Shown here piece by piece: positions 28,439-36,181 of a stretch of 64,000 nt of DNA. Source of the DNA: Microbacterium timonense (GTDB lineage Bacteria > Actinomycetota > Actinomycetes > Actinomycetales > Microbacteriaceae); assembly GCF_900292075.1 (NCBI RefSeq), contig NZ_OLMV01000001.1:1046977-1110976 (forward strand), read 5' to 3'. The translations under genes were made by a program, and so were the position numbers. How positions within the stretch are numbered: the first letter of the stretch is position 1; each line of letters begins with the position of its first letter. Below the pieces are notes generated by a model. The model saw nothing but the letters and a program-made list of their open reading frames with translations. It did no database searches and was not told the origin of the DNA.

Positions 28439-29302
28439 ATGCCCGACCTGCAGAACGCGCGCGTGGCGGTGTACCTCGACTTCGACAACATCGTCATGTC
28501 GTGGTACGACCGCGTGCACGGCAAGAACTCCTACTCGCGAGATCGCCAGCGCATCGCGACGGATGCCTCCGACCCCGAGATCGCCGAACGGCTGGCGGCC
28601 GCGACGATCGACGTCGGGGCGATCATCGACTACGCCACCTCCTTCGGCACGCTCGTGCTCACGCGCGCCTACGCCGACTGGTCGGCGCCGGTCAACGCCG
28701 AGTACCGCTCGCAGCTCGTGGCGCGCGCGGTCGATCTGGTGCAACTGTTCCCGGCGGCCGCGTACGCCAAGAACGGCGCCGACATCCGCCTGGCGGTCGA
28801 TGCGGTGGAAGACATGTTCCGCCTGCCCGACCTCACGCACGTCGTCATCGTCGCGGGCGACTCCGACTACGTCCCGCTGGCGCAGCGCTGCCGCCGGCTC
28901 GGGCGGTTCGTCGTGGGGGTGGGGGTGGCCGGCTCCACCGCGAAGTCGTTGGCGGCCGCGTGCGACCAGTTCGACTCGTACGACGCTCTGCCCGGCGTCG
29001 CCGCTCCGCCGGCGGGACGGAAGGATGCCGCGCCGCAGCGGCGACGCACGCGCAAGGCCGCCGCGGATCCCGCGGGGTCGCTCCTGGACCGCGCGCTGCG
29101 CCTGGAGAGCGACAAGGAGGGCGTGGAGTGGCAGCACGCCTCGGCGGTCAAGAGCCTCATCAAGCGTCTGGACCCGTCGTTCAGCGAGAAGGCGCTGGGG
29201 CACAAGAGCTTCTCCGAGTTCGTCAAGGCGCACCCCGATGTCGCGGAGGTCGACGAGTCGGGCAACATCGTGCTCGTCCGCCTCGCCGCCGACCGGCGCT
29301 GA
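28439..29302 (+). CDS. NYN domain putative RNase with C-terminal OST-HTH/LOTUS domain
   Basis: A 287-residue two-domain protein. The N-terminal NYN/PIN-like nuclease domain (about 1-165) keeps its acidic set: VYLDFDNIV, GADIRLAVD and IVAGDSDYVPL. A basic linker (about 185-210, GRKDAAPQRRRTRKAA) leads to a winged-helix LOTUS domain (about 215-285). NYN domains cut RNA, and LOTUS domains bind RNA or RNA helicases. The same pairing occurs in eukaryotic MARF1/limkain-like proteins and in bacterial LabA-like proteins. The ATG at 28439 lies one nucleotide after the upstream stop, with GGGGAGGAG in front, a strong ribosome site. No RNA partner is visible nearby. Confidence 0.85.
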   Translation: MPDLQNARVAVYLDFDNIVMSWYDRVHGKNSYSRDRQRIATDASDPEIAERLAAATIDVGAIIDYATSFGTLVLTRAYADWSAPVNAEYRSQLVARAVDLVQLFPAAAYAKNGADIRLAVDAVEDMFRLPDLTHVVIVAGDSDYVPLAQRCRRLGRFVVGVGVAGSTAKSLAAACDQFDSYDALPGVAAPPAGRKDAAPQRRRTRKAAADPAGSLLDRALRLESDKEGVEWQHASAVKSLIKRLDPSFSEKALGHKSFSEFVKAHPDVAEVDESGNIVLVRLAADRR

Positions 29303-29354
29303 CCTCGGACGTCACGACTCGATTCCAGCCCGATCTGGGAATTCGGCGGTCCGG

Positions 29355-29360
29355 TACAGT
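29355..29360 (+). promoter_or_regulatory. -10 element of ROK regulator gene
   Basis: TACAGT, 7 nt before the GTG at 29368. Confidence 0.6.
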
Positions 29361-29367
29361 GTGACCT

Positions 29368-30570
29368 GTGGCACGCCGTAACGCCCCGCCGGGCTCGCAG
29401 ACCTCGCTGCGCGAGGCCAATCGCGCGCGCGTCGTCGAGTCCCTCAAGCGCCACGGCCGGCTGACGCAGATCGAGCTCGCCGGCAGCACGGGGCTCTCCC
29501 CCGCCACCGTCTCCAACATCGTCAAGGAGCTGACCGCGTCGGGCCTGCTGCACACGTCGTTCACGACGAGCAGCGGCCGCCGGGCGACGCTCGTGTCGCT
29601 GGCCCGGCGGCTGGGCCTGGTCGCCGGCGTCCACTACAGCTCGCGTCACCTGCACATCGCGATCGCCGACACCGCTCGCACGATCGTCACCCAGACCTCG
29701 CTCCCGCTCCCCCTCGACCACCGTCACGATGCCGAGCTGGACCGCCTCGCCCTCCTCCTCGGCGACATGATGGACTCGCTCGGCGGATCGCCGTCAGACC
29801 TGCTGGGGGTGGGACTGGCGCTGCCGGCACCCATCGACCCGCGCACCGGTATGGTATCCACTCCCGGACTGCTGCGGGGATGGGCGGGCGTCGACGTCGC
29901 CGAGAGCCTCTCCGCGCGCATCGGTCGTCCCGTGCACGTGGACAGCGAGGCGAACCTCGGCGGCCTCGCCGAGGCGCGCGAGGGCAACGGCCGGGCCGCG
30001 GCATCCTCCGTCTTCATCCGCGTCGGGCACACCATCAGCGCCGGCCTGGTCGTCGGCGGCGACCTCTTCCGCGGCGTCAACGGCAAGGCGGGCCAGATCG
30101 GGCACGTGACCCTCGACGAGAACGGCCCGATCTGCCGGTGCAGCAACCGCGGATGCCTGGAGACCTACGCCGGCGGGCCGGCACTGCTGTCGCTGTTCCC
30201 GCCCAGCGAGGGGATGCACCGCCTGGGCGACCTGCTGCACGCGGCCGAGGCGGGAGACGGTGCGGCGCGCCGCGTGATCGCCGATGCCGGCCGCCACATC
30301 GGTATCGCCGCGGCGAGCCTGTGCAACCTGTTCGACCCGGAGATCATCGTCGTCGGCGGCGAGCTGGGGCAGGCAGGTGAGATCCTCATGGCTCCGATGC
30401 GGCATTCGCTCGAGCGCACCGCCCTGGCCTCCGCGCAGGGTCTTCCCGAGATCGTGGGTGCCTCGTTCGGCGAGTGGTCCGAGACACGCGGGGCGATCGC
30501 CATCGCGCTGGACCAGGTCAGCGTCGACGCCCAGCTGCCCACGGCGCCTTCCCTGCCGATCACCGCATAG
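29368..30570 (+). CDS. ROK family transcriptional regulator (XylR/NagC-type)
   Basis: A 400-residue repressor: an N-terminal winged helix (RLTQIELAGSTGLSPATVSN, about residues 30-50) followed by a ROK sugar-kinase-like domain. The ROK zinc-binding motif is CRCSNRGCLETYAG at about residue 255, and the second ROK signature is IIVVGGELGQAG. ROK regulators sense sugars or sugar phosphates. Position directly upstream of two CUT2-type transport sets makes these the probable targets, and a pentose the probable ligand (inference). Its TAG stop codon is the first half of the next gene's -10 hexamer. Confidence 0.9.
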   Translation: MARRNAPPGSQTSLREANRARVVESLKRHGRLTQIELAGSTGLSPATVSNIVKELTASGLLHTSFTTSSGRRATLVSLARRLGLVAGVHYSSRHLHIAIADTARTIVTQTSLPLPLDHRHDAELDRLALLLGDMMDSLGGSPSDLLGVGLALPAPIDPRTGMVSTPGLLRGWAGVDVAESLSARIGRPVHVDSEANLGGLAEAREGNGRAAASSVFIRVGHTISAGLVVGGDLFRGVNGKAGQIGHVTLDENGPICRCSNRGCLETYAGGPALLSLFPPSEGMHRLGDLLHAAEAGDGAARRVIADAGRHIGIAAASLCNLFDPEIIVVGGELGQAGEILMAPMRHSLERTALASAQGLPEIVGASFGEWSETRGAIAIALDQVSVDAQLPTAPSLPITA

Positions 30571-30573
30571 GCT
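30568..30573 (+). promoter_or_regulatory. -10 element of binding protein A, built on a stop codon
   Basis: TAGGCT, 6 nt before the ATG at 30580. The TAG is also the stop codon of the ROK gene. Confidence 0.55.
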
Positions 30574-30579
30574 CGTGCG

Positions 30580-31680
30580 ATGTCCCGTTCGCGACTGACA
30601 CGGCCGCGGCGGCTCCCGAGCGGGCGCCGCGCGATGGCCACCGTCGCGACCGCAGTCGCGACGGCGGTCGTCCTCGCGGCCTGCACGGGCGCACCGTCGC
30701 ACGGAGAGGGGACCCCCGCCGACGACACCATCGCGCTGCTGCTGCCCGATGCCAAGACCGCGCGGTACGAGACCTTCGACCGGCCGTTGTTCGAGGCGCG
30801 TGTGGCGGAGCTGGGCGACTACGACGTGCTCTACGCCAACGCCGACCAGGATGCCGCCAAGCAGCAGCAGCAGGCCGAGTCCGCGCTCACCGCCGGCGCC
30901 GGAGTGCTGGTGCTGGACCCGGTCGACGCGAACGCCGCGGTGAGCATCGTGACGTCGGCCAACGCGAGGGGCGTGCCGGTCATCTCCTACGACCGGCTCG
31001 TCGCGGGCGGCGATCTGGCGTACTACATCTCCTTCGACAACGAGAAGGTCGGGGTGCTGCAGGCGACCGCCTTCGTCGAGGGCGTCCGCGAGAGCGACGA
31101 CGGCGGCGGCATCCTCATGGTCAACGGCTCCCCCACCGACAGCAACGCGGCCCTCTTCAAAGAGGGCGCGCACAGCGTCATCGACGACAGCGGCCTGCGT
31201 GTGCTGGCGGAGTACGACACGCCCGGCTGGAATCCCGAGAAGGCGCAGGAGTGGGTGGCCGGCCAGATCGCCCAGCACGGCGACGCGATCGCCGGCGTCT
31301 ACGCGGCCAACGACGCCACCGCCGGCGGCGCGATCGCGGCCCTGCGGGTCGCCAACGTCGAGCCGCTGCCGATCGTCACCGGTCAGGATGCCGAGCTCTC
31401 GGCGATCCAGCGCATCCTCACCGGCGACCAGTACATGACCGTGTACAAGGCCATCAAACCGCAGGCCGAGCTGGCCGCAGAGGTCGCCGTCAAGCTGCTG
31501 CACGGCGAGGAGGTGACCGCGCCGCTGGAGATCGAAGGCACACCGGCGACCCTTCTCGACCCGGTCGCGGTGACCGTCGACGACATCATGGACACCGTGG
31601 TGGCCGACGGCTTCTGGAGCGTCTCGGAGATCTGCACGCCCGCCTACGCGGATGCATGCGCGGCGGCGGGCATCGGGTAG
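30580..31680 (+). CDS. Sugar ABC transporter substrate-binding lipoprotein (set A, XylF-like)
   Basis: A 366-residue periplasmic-binding-protein-fold lipoprotein of the CUT2 (xylose/ribose) family. A basic n-region and hydrophobic stretch end in the lipobox VVLAAC (lipidated Cys about residue 35). The mature part starts with the XylF-like LLLPDAKTARYETFDRPLF and contains VNGSPTDSNAALF and GVYAANDATAGGAI, typical of D-xylose-binding proteins. It would capture a pentose or related sugar outside the membrane. It is the first gene of set A, followed 10 bp later by its ATPase. The equivalent gene in set B shares the same layout but has a different signal peptide. Confidence 0.9.
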   Translation: MSRSRLTRPRRLPSGRRAMATVATAVATAVVLAACTGAPSHGEGTPADDTIALLLPDAKTARYETFDRPLFEARVAELGDYDVLYANADQDAAKQQQQAESALTAGAGVLVLDPVDANAAVSIVTSANARGVPVISYDRLVAGGDLAYYISFDNEKVGVLQATAFVEGVRESDDGGGILMVNGSPTDSNAALFKEGAHSVIDDSGLRVLAEYDTPGWNPEKAQEWVAGQIAQHGDAIAGVYAANDATAGGAIAALRVANVEPLPIVTGQDAELSAIQRILTGDQYMTVYKAIKPQAELAAEVAVKLLHGEEVTAPLEIEGTPATLLDPVAVTVDDIMDTVVADGFWSVSEICTPAYADACAAAGIG

Positions 31681-31683
31681 GGT
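31678..31683 (+). promoter_or_regulatory. Possible internal -10 before ATPase A
   Basis: TAGGGT, 7 nt before the ATG at 31691; its TAG is the stop codon of binding protein A. It may be fortuitous, since the gene is likely cotranscribed. Confidence 0.3.
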
Positions 31684-31690
31684 CCGGATG

Positions 31691-32623
31691 ATGTCGATGA
31701 GCCAGCCGCGGACCGGACGCCCGCGCGAACGCGTGCTGACGATGCGCGGCATCGGCAAGCGCTTCGGCGCGGTGCGGGCTCTCACCGACGTCGACTTCTG
31801 GGTCAACGAGGGCGAGGTGGTGGCCCTGGTCGGCGACAACGGCGCGGGCAAATCGACGCTCGTGAAGGTGCTGGCGGGCGTGCACCCGCCCGACGCCGGC
31901 ACGATCGAGTTCGACGGCGAGCCCGTGGTCATCGACTCCCCCGCCGACGCGCAGCGGCTCGGGATCGAGACGATCTTCCAGGACCTCGCGCTGTGCGACA
32001 ACCTCGACGTCGTGGCGAACCTGTGGCTCGGACGGGAGCTGCGCGACGGTGCGACCCTCGATGAGGTCGGCATGGAGCAGCGCACCTGGACGCTGCTGCG
32101 GGAGCTGTCGGCCAAGATCCCGTCCGTCCGGATCCCCGTCGCCTCGCTCTCGGGCGGACAGCGTCAGACCGTCGCGATCGCCCGGTCGCTCATCGGAGAG
32201 CCCCGGATCGTGATCCTCGACGAGCCGACCGCCGCGCTGGGCGTGGCGCAGACGGCCGAGGTGCTCAACCTCATCGAGCGGCTGCGCGAGCGCGGCCACG
32301 GAGTGATCCTCATCAGCCACAACATGGCGGACGTCCTGGCGGTGGCCGATCGCGTCGTGGTGCTGAGACTGGGACGCAACAACGGCGTCTACAACGTGCC
32401 CGACGTGACCAGCGAGACGCTCATCGCCGCCATCACCGGCGCCGTGGACCACTCCCCCGCCCGGCGGTCCGATCGGGCCGGAGCCGACACCCCGCCCGGC
32501 ACCGGGGAGCCCGCCGCGCCTCCCGCCGACGCCGCCGGCGAGCCCGGCGGAGGCACGGTGATCCGGATGCCGCCGGGCGGCGCCCGTCGGTCGACGCGAC
32601 CCCGTGGGAACGGGCGGCGATGA
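31691..32623 (+). CDS. Sugar ABC transporter ATP-binding protein (set A, single domain)
   Basis: A 310-residue ATPase with one ABC domain: Walker A GDNGAGKST, Q-loop IFQDLALCDN, signature LSGGQRQTVAIARS, Walker B VILDEPTAALG, and His switch LISHN. CUT2 ATPases such as XylG and RbsA usually carry two fused ABC domains of about 500 residues. This one has only one, as in FrcA-type transporters. After the domain it has a 60-residue Pro/Gly/Arg-rich tail (about 255-310) without known similarity. Starts at 31688, 31691 or 31697 are possible. Its stop overlaps the permease start (ATGA). Confidence 0.88.
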   Translation: MSMSQPRTGRPRERVLTMRGIGKRFGAVRALTDVDFWVNEGEVVALVGDNGAGKSTLVKVLAGVHPPDAGTIEFDGEPVVIDSPADAQRLGIETIFQDLALCDNLDVVANLWLGRELRDGATLDEVGMEQRTWTLLRELSAKIPSVRIPVASLSGGQRQTVAIARSLIGEPRIVILDEPTAALGVAQTAEVLNLIERLRERGHGVILISHNMADVLAVADRVVVLRLGRNNGVYNVPDVTSETLIAAITGAVDHSPARRSDRAGADTPPGTGEPAAPPADAAGEPGGGTVIRMPPGGARRSTRPRGNGRR

Positions 32624-33870
32624 CCGGCACCCGCGATGGTCGCCCGGGCGAGGGCGTGCACGTGGACGAGCCCCTCCTCAGCGGAAGCGGCATCCGTCAC
32701 GCCACGGAGGCGTTCCTCTCGCGCATCCGCGGCGGCGACCTCGGCGCGCTGCCCGTCGTACTCGGCATCATCGTCATCTGGACGGCGTTCCAGGCACTCA
32801 ACCCCGCGTTCCTCTCCAGCGAGAACCTCGTCAACCTGACGATGCAGTGCGCCGCCATCGGCACGATCGCCCTCGGCGTGGTCGTCGTGCTGCTGGTCGG
32901 CGAGATCGACCTCTCGGTCGGCTCGGTATCGGGCCTGGCCGCCGCCGTGCTCGCCGTCGCGTTCGTGCAGCTGCAGTGGAACCTCGTGTTCGCCGTGCTC
33001 GCGGCGATGGCGATCGGATGCGTCGTCGGCCTGCTCTACGGCTATCTGTACACGCGGTTCGGGCTCCCCAGCTTCGTCATCACCCTGGCCGGGCTGCTCG
33101 GCTTCCTCGGCCTGCAGCTGTGGGTCCTGGGCCGGACCGGTTCGATCGCCATCCCGTTCGACACGTGGATCGTCCAGTTCGCCCAGCAGCTGTTCCTCCC
33201 GCCGTGGGCCGCGTACGTGCTCGCCGTGGTCTCGGTGGGCGTGTACGCGTGGTCGCGGGTGCGCACCGCGCAGCGGCGCGCCGCGGCCAACCTCGTGAGC
33301 CAGAGCTACACGTCCATCGCGGTGCGCAGCACCGTGCTGCTCGTGTTCCTGGCGGCCGCGACCTGGTACCTGAGCCTCGACCGCGGCGTGGGTGTGATGT
33401 TCCTCTTCTTCCTCGCGCTCGTCGTCGTGATGGACTTCCTGCTCACCCGCACACGATGGGGACGGGCCGTGTACGCCGTCGGCGGCTCGGTCGAGGCGGC
33501 ACGGCGTGCCGGCATCCGTGTGAACCGCATCTATCTGTCGGTCTTCGCGATGTGCTCCACGCTCGCCGCGGTCGGGGGCATCCTCGCGGCGGCGCGTCTG
33601 GCCTCCGCCAACCAGAGTTCCGGCACCGGCGACGTGAACCTCAACGCCATCGCGGCGGCGGTCATCGGCGGCACCAGCCTGTTCGGGGGTCGCGGTTCCG
33701 CCTATGCCGCTCTGATCGGCATCGTCGTCATCCAGTCGATCTCGTCCGGCCTGACCCTGCTGAACCTCGACTCCTCGGTCCAGTTCATGGTGACCGGCGT
33801 CGTGCTCGTTCTCGCGGTCATCGTGGATTCGATCTCCCGCCGCACGCGTGCGGCCACCGGTCGCGCCTGA
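32620..33870 (+). CDS. Sugar ABC transporter permease (set A, XylH-like)
   Basis: A 416-residue integral membrane protein of the CUT2 permease family, with about 10 helices. It carries the family motif VLLVGEIDLSVGSVSGL (about residues 86-102) and, near the C-terminus, AAVIGGTSLFGGRGSAYAALIG, both shared with XylH/RbsC. The ATG overlaps the ATPase stop codon by 4 nt, which implies coupled translation. The 35-residue N-terminus is hydrophilic and cytoplasmic. It forms the channel for set A. Confidence 0.9.
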   Translation: MTGTRDGRPGEGVHVDEPLLSGSGIRHATEAFLSRIRGGDLGALPVVLGIIVIWTAFQALNPAFLSSENLVNLTMQCAAIGTIALGVVVVLLVGEIDLSVGSVSGLAAAVLAVAFVQLQWNLVFAVLAAMAIGCVVGLLYGYLYTRFGLPSFVITLAGLLGFLGLQLWVLGRTGSIAIPFDTWIVQFAQQLFLPPWAAYVLAVVSVGVYAWSRVRTAQRRAAANLVSQSYTSIAVRSTVLLVFLAAATWYLSLDRGVGVMFLFFLALVVVMDFLLTRTRWGRAVYAVGGSVEAARRAGIRVNRIYLSVFAMCSTLAAVGGILAAARLASANQSSGTGDVNLNAIAAAVIGGTSLFGGRGSAYAALIGIVVIQSISSGLTLLNLDSSVQFMVTGVVLVLAVIVDSISRRTRAATGRA

Positions 33871-34062
33871 CATCCGCCGTGCCTTCACTTGACGAACGCT
33901 CCGCGCGGCGCGCCCGCGCATGTTCGGGATGACGGATGGCATTCTGCACGGTGACGCCCAGAGATCCTCACCAATCTGACGGGTAAGCGCTGTCTGCGAG
34001 CGCGCGAGTTCGCCGTGGTCGCGCGCATCGGCGGGGCGTTGCCAAAGCGTTACGTTCAAGAC

Positions 34063-34091
34063 TTGACGATAAGAATCGATGTCGTCATGAT
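34063..34091 (+). promoter_or_regulatory. Promoter of transport set B
   Basis: TTGACG (34063-34068), a 17-nt spacer, and CATGAT (34086-34091), within a 289-bp gap that is less GC-rich than its surroundings. It leaves a leader of about 60 nt with GAAAGG before the ATG at 34160, unlike the leaderless genes around it. Candidate AAGCG-containing operator half-sites (near 33985 and 34045) are seen, but I cannot assign a regulator. Confidence 0.45.
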
Positions 34092-34159
34092 CGCTTTCAG
34101 CGCGATCAACCCGAGGGCGACCCTGGGGCCTCGCTCGCTTCAACGACGAAAGGCGAAAG

Positions 34160-35245
34160 ATGAAGAAGTCTTCACTCCTCGCGGTGGCAGCCCTGGCGGG
34201 TGCCGCTGCGATGGTGCTGGCCGGCTGTTCCAGCAACAGCGGCGGAAATGGCGGCGCGACCGACGGCGGAGGCGGCGGCGACGCGGCCGGACGCGCGTGC
34301 GTCATCCTCCCCGACGCGGCCTCCTCGCCGCGCTGGGAGAACTTCGACCGCAAGTACCTGCAGGAAGGTCTCGAGGCGGCGGGGTTCGAAGCCGACATCC
34401 AGAACGCCCAGGGCGACACCAACAAGTACGCCACCATCGCCGACCAGCAGCTCACCAAGGGCTGCGGCGTGATGCTCCTCGTCGACTACCAGGGCGCGGC
34501 CGAGGCCGTGGCCGAGAAGGCCAAGGGCGAAGGCATCCCGGTGATCGCGTACGACCGTCCCTTCGACGGCGCCGACTACTACGTGTCGTTCGACAACGTC
34601 GAGGTCGGACGCCTCGAGGGCCAGACGGTGCTGGACGGCCTCGCCACCGCCGGCAAGGACCCGGCGACCGCGGTCGTCGTGTACATGGGCGGCGACCCGA
34701 CCGACGGCAACGCCGCGATGTTCCACGACGGGGCCGTCGAGGTGATGGAGGCCGCCGGCATCAAGGCGGCCGCCGAGCCCCCCGGGGTCTGGGACCAGGC
34801 CAAGTCGCAGACCAACTTCGAGCAGGCGCTGACCTCGCTCGGCGGCAAGGTCGACGGCGTGTGGGTCGCCAACGACACCAACGCCGCGGGCGTCATCAAG
34901 GTCCTGCAGGACAACAACCTGACCGGCGTCGCCGTGTCGGGTCAGGACGCGAACGTCGCCGGCCTGCAGAACATCCTCCTCGGCTGGCAGACCGCCACGG
35001 TCTACAAGCCGGTGAAGGACGAGGCCACCGCCGCCGTCGAGACGGCGATCTCGCTCCTGAACGGTGAGGACGTCAAGACCGACGCCGAGCTCGACGACGG
35101 CACGCCGTACATCCAGGTCACGCCGATCCTGGTCGGACCCGACAAGGTCAAGGACGTCATCGCCGCCGGTGACGCCGACTACGACGACGTCTGCACGCCC
35201 GACGTGATGGCTGCGTGCGAGCAGTACGGAGTCACCGCCCAGTAA
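34160..35245 (+). CDS. Sugar ABC transporter substrate-binding lipoprotein (set B, XylF-like)
   Basis: A 361-residue CUT2 binding lipoprotein paralogous to the set A protein. Signal peptide MKKSSLLAVAALAG then lipobox VLAGC (Cys about residue 23), followed by a Gly/Asn/Ser linker. Shared landmarks: ILPDAASSPRWENFDRKYL at the mature start, YMGGDPTDGNAAMF, and GVWVANDTNAAGVI. It has its own sigma-70-like promoter with a leader and a ribosome site, and a stable stem-loop follows it. That arrangement usually gives the binding protein in excess over its ATPase and permease. The exact sugar cannot be read. Confidence 0.9.
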   Translation: MKKSSLLAVAALAGAAAMVLAGCSSNSGGNGGATDGGGGGDAAGRACVILPDAASSPRWENFDRKYLQEGLEAAGFEADIQNAQGDTNKYATIADQQLTKGCGVMLLVDYQGAAEAVAEKAKGEGIPVIAYDRPFDGADYYVSFDNVEVGRLEGQTVLDGLATAGKDPATAVVVYMGGDPTDGNAAMFHDGAVEVMEAAGIKAAAEPPGVWDQAKSQTNFEQALTSLGGKVDGVWVANDTNAAGVIKVLQDNNLTGVAVSGQDANVAGLQNILLGWQTATVYKPVKDEATAAVETAISLLNGEDVKTDAELDDGTPYIQVTPILVGPDKVKDVIAAGDADYDDVCTPDVMAACEQYGVTAQ

Positions 35246-35256
35246 GGCCCGTCTCG

Positions 35257-35300
35257 GCTGCGGGGGCGTCGCGTCGATCAGGCGCGGCGCCCCTCGCAGC
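35257..35300 (+). terminator. Stem-loop between binding protein B and ATPase B
   Basis: Left arm 35257-35273 pairs with right arm 35283-35300 around a 9-nt loop, with one bulged base and one G-T pair (17 paired positions). There is no T-tract. In sugar ABC operons such structures act as partial terminators or mRNA stabilisers after the binding-protein gene. Confidence 0.55.
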
Positions 35301-35353
35301 GCACCGGGTCCGAACCGGGCCCGCCCGTACGGCGCACACGCAAGGAAGCGAGC

Positions 35354-36181
35354 ATGTCAGACACCATCACCCCTCCCGCCGTCGCAGTCGGCACCGACCC
35401 GATCATCAAACTGGTCGGCGTCAAGAAGTCCTTCGGCCCGGTCAGCGTCCTCAAGGGCGTCGACCTCTCCGTCCACCCCGGCCGGGTCACCGCCCTCGTC
35501 GGCGACAACGGCGCCGGAAAGTCCACGCTCATCAAGGGGCTTGCTGGCGTGCAGCCCTACGACGAGGGCGAGGTGCTGATCGACGGAGTCCACCGGGACC
35601 TCCACGCACCCCGCGACGCATCGAACCTGGGCATCGAGGTCGTCTACCAGGACCTCGCCCTGTGCGACAACCTCGACATCGTCCAGAACATGTTCCTCGG
35701 CCGTGAGGAGCTCTCCGCCGGAACCTTCGACGAGGGCCGCATGGAGAAGGAGGCATCCGACACCCTGCGCTCCCTCTCGGTGCGGACGGTGAAGTCGGTG
35801 CGGCAGAAGGTCTCGAGCCTGTCCGGTGGCCAGCGCCAGACCGTCGCGATCGCCCGCGCGGTGCTGAAGAAGGCTCGCGTGGTCATCCTCGATGAGCCCA
35901 CCGCCGCCCTGGGCGTCGCCCAGACCGAGCAGGTGCTGAACCTCGTCAAGCGCCTGAGCGAGCAGGGCGTTGCGGTGATCCTCATCAGCCACAACCTCGC
36001 CGACGTGTTCGAGGTCGCCGACGACATCGCCGTGCTGTACCTCGGGCAGATGGTCGCGCAGATCCCGACCAACGAGACCACCCGTGACGACGTGGTCGGC
36101 TACATCACCGGCACGAAGGCGCCGCAAGGCGTGACCATCCTCGACACCTCGACCGTTCGCACCGAAGGAGGCGCGGAATGA
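35354..36181 (+). CDS. Sugar ABC transporter ATP-binding protein (set B, single domain)
   Basis: A 275-residue single-domain CUT2 ATPase, paralogous to ATPase A but without its long tail. Walker A GDNGAGKST, Q-loop VVYQDLALCDN, signature LSGGQRQTVAIARA, Walker B VILDEPTAALG and switch LISHN. The near-identity of the Q-loop and signature regions with set A supports a duplication. The ATG follows CAAGGAAGCGAGC, which includes a weak AAGGA ribosome site. Its stop overlaps the permease start by 4 nt. Confidence 0.9.
   Translation: MSDTITPPAVAVGTDPIIKLVGVKKSFGPVSVLKGVDLSVHPGRVTALVGDNGAGKSTLIKGLAGVQPYDEGEVLIDGVHRDLHAPRDASNLGIEVVYQDLALCDNLDIVQNMFLGREELSAGTFDEGRMEKEASDTLRSLSVRTVKSVRQKVSSLSGGQRQTVAIARAVLKKARVVILDEPTAALGVAQTEQVLNLVKRLSEQGVAVILISHNLADVFEVADDIAVLYLGQMVAQIPTNETTRDDVVGYITGTKAPQGVTILDTSTVRTEGGAE

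Noticed and set aside
31652..31690. Longer N-terminus for ATPase A starting inside the binding-protein gene
   Set aside because: The extra residues lie inside the binding-protein reading frame and show no ABC similarity.
33871..34159. A LacI- or ROK-type operator around TAAGCGCT (33985) and AAAGCGTT (34045)
   Set aside because: The half-sites are not arranged as a clear palindrome, and the one local regulator (ROK) has no known site to compare with.
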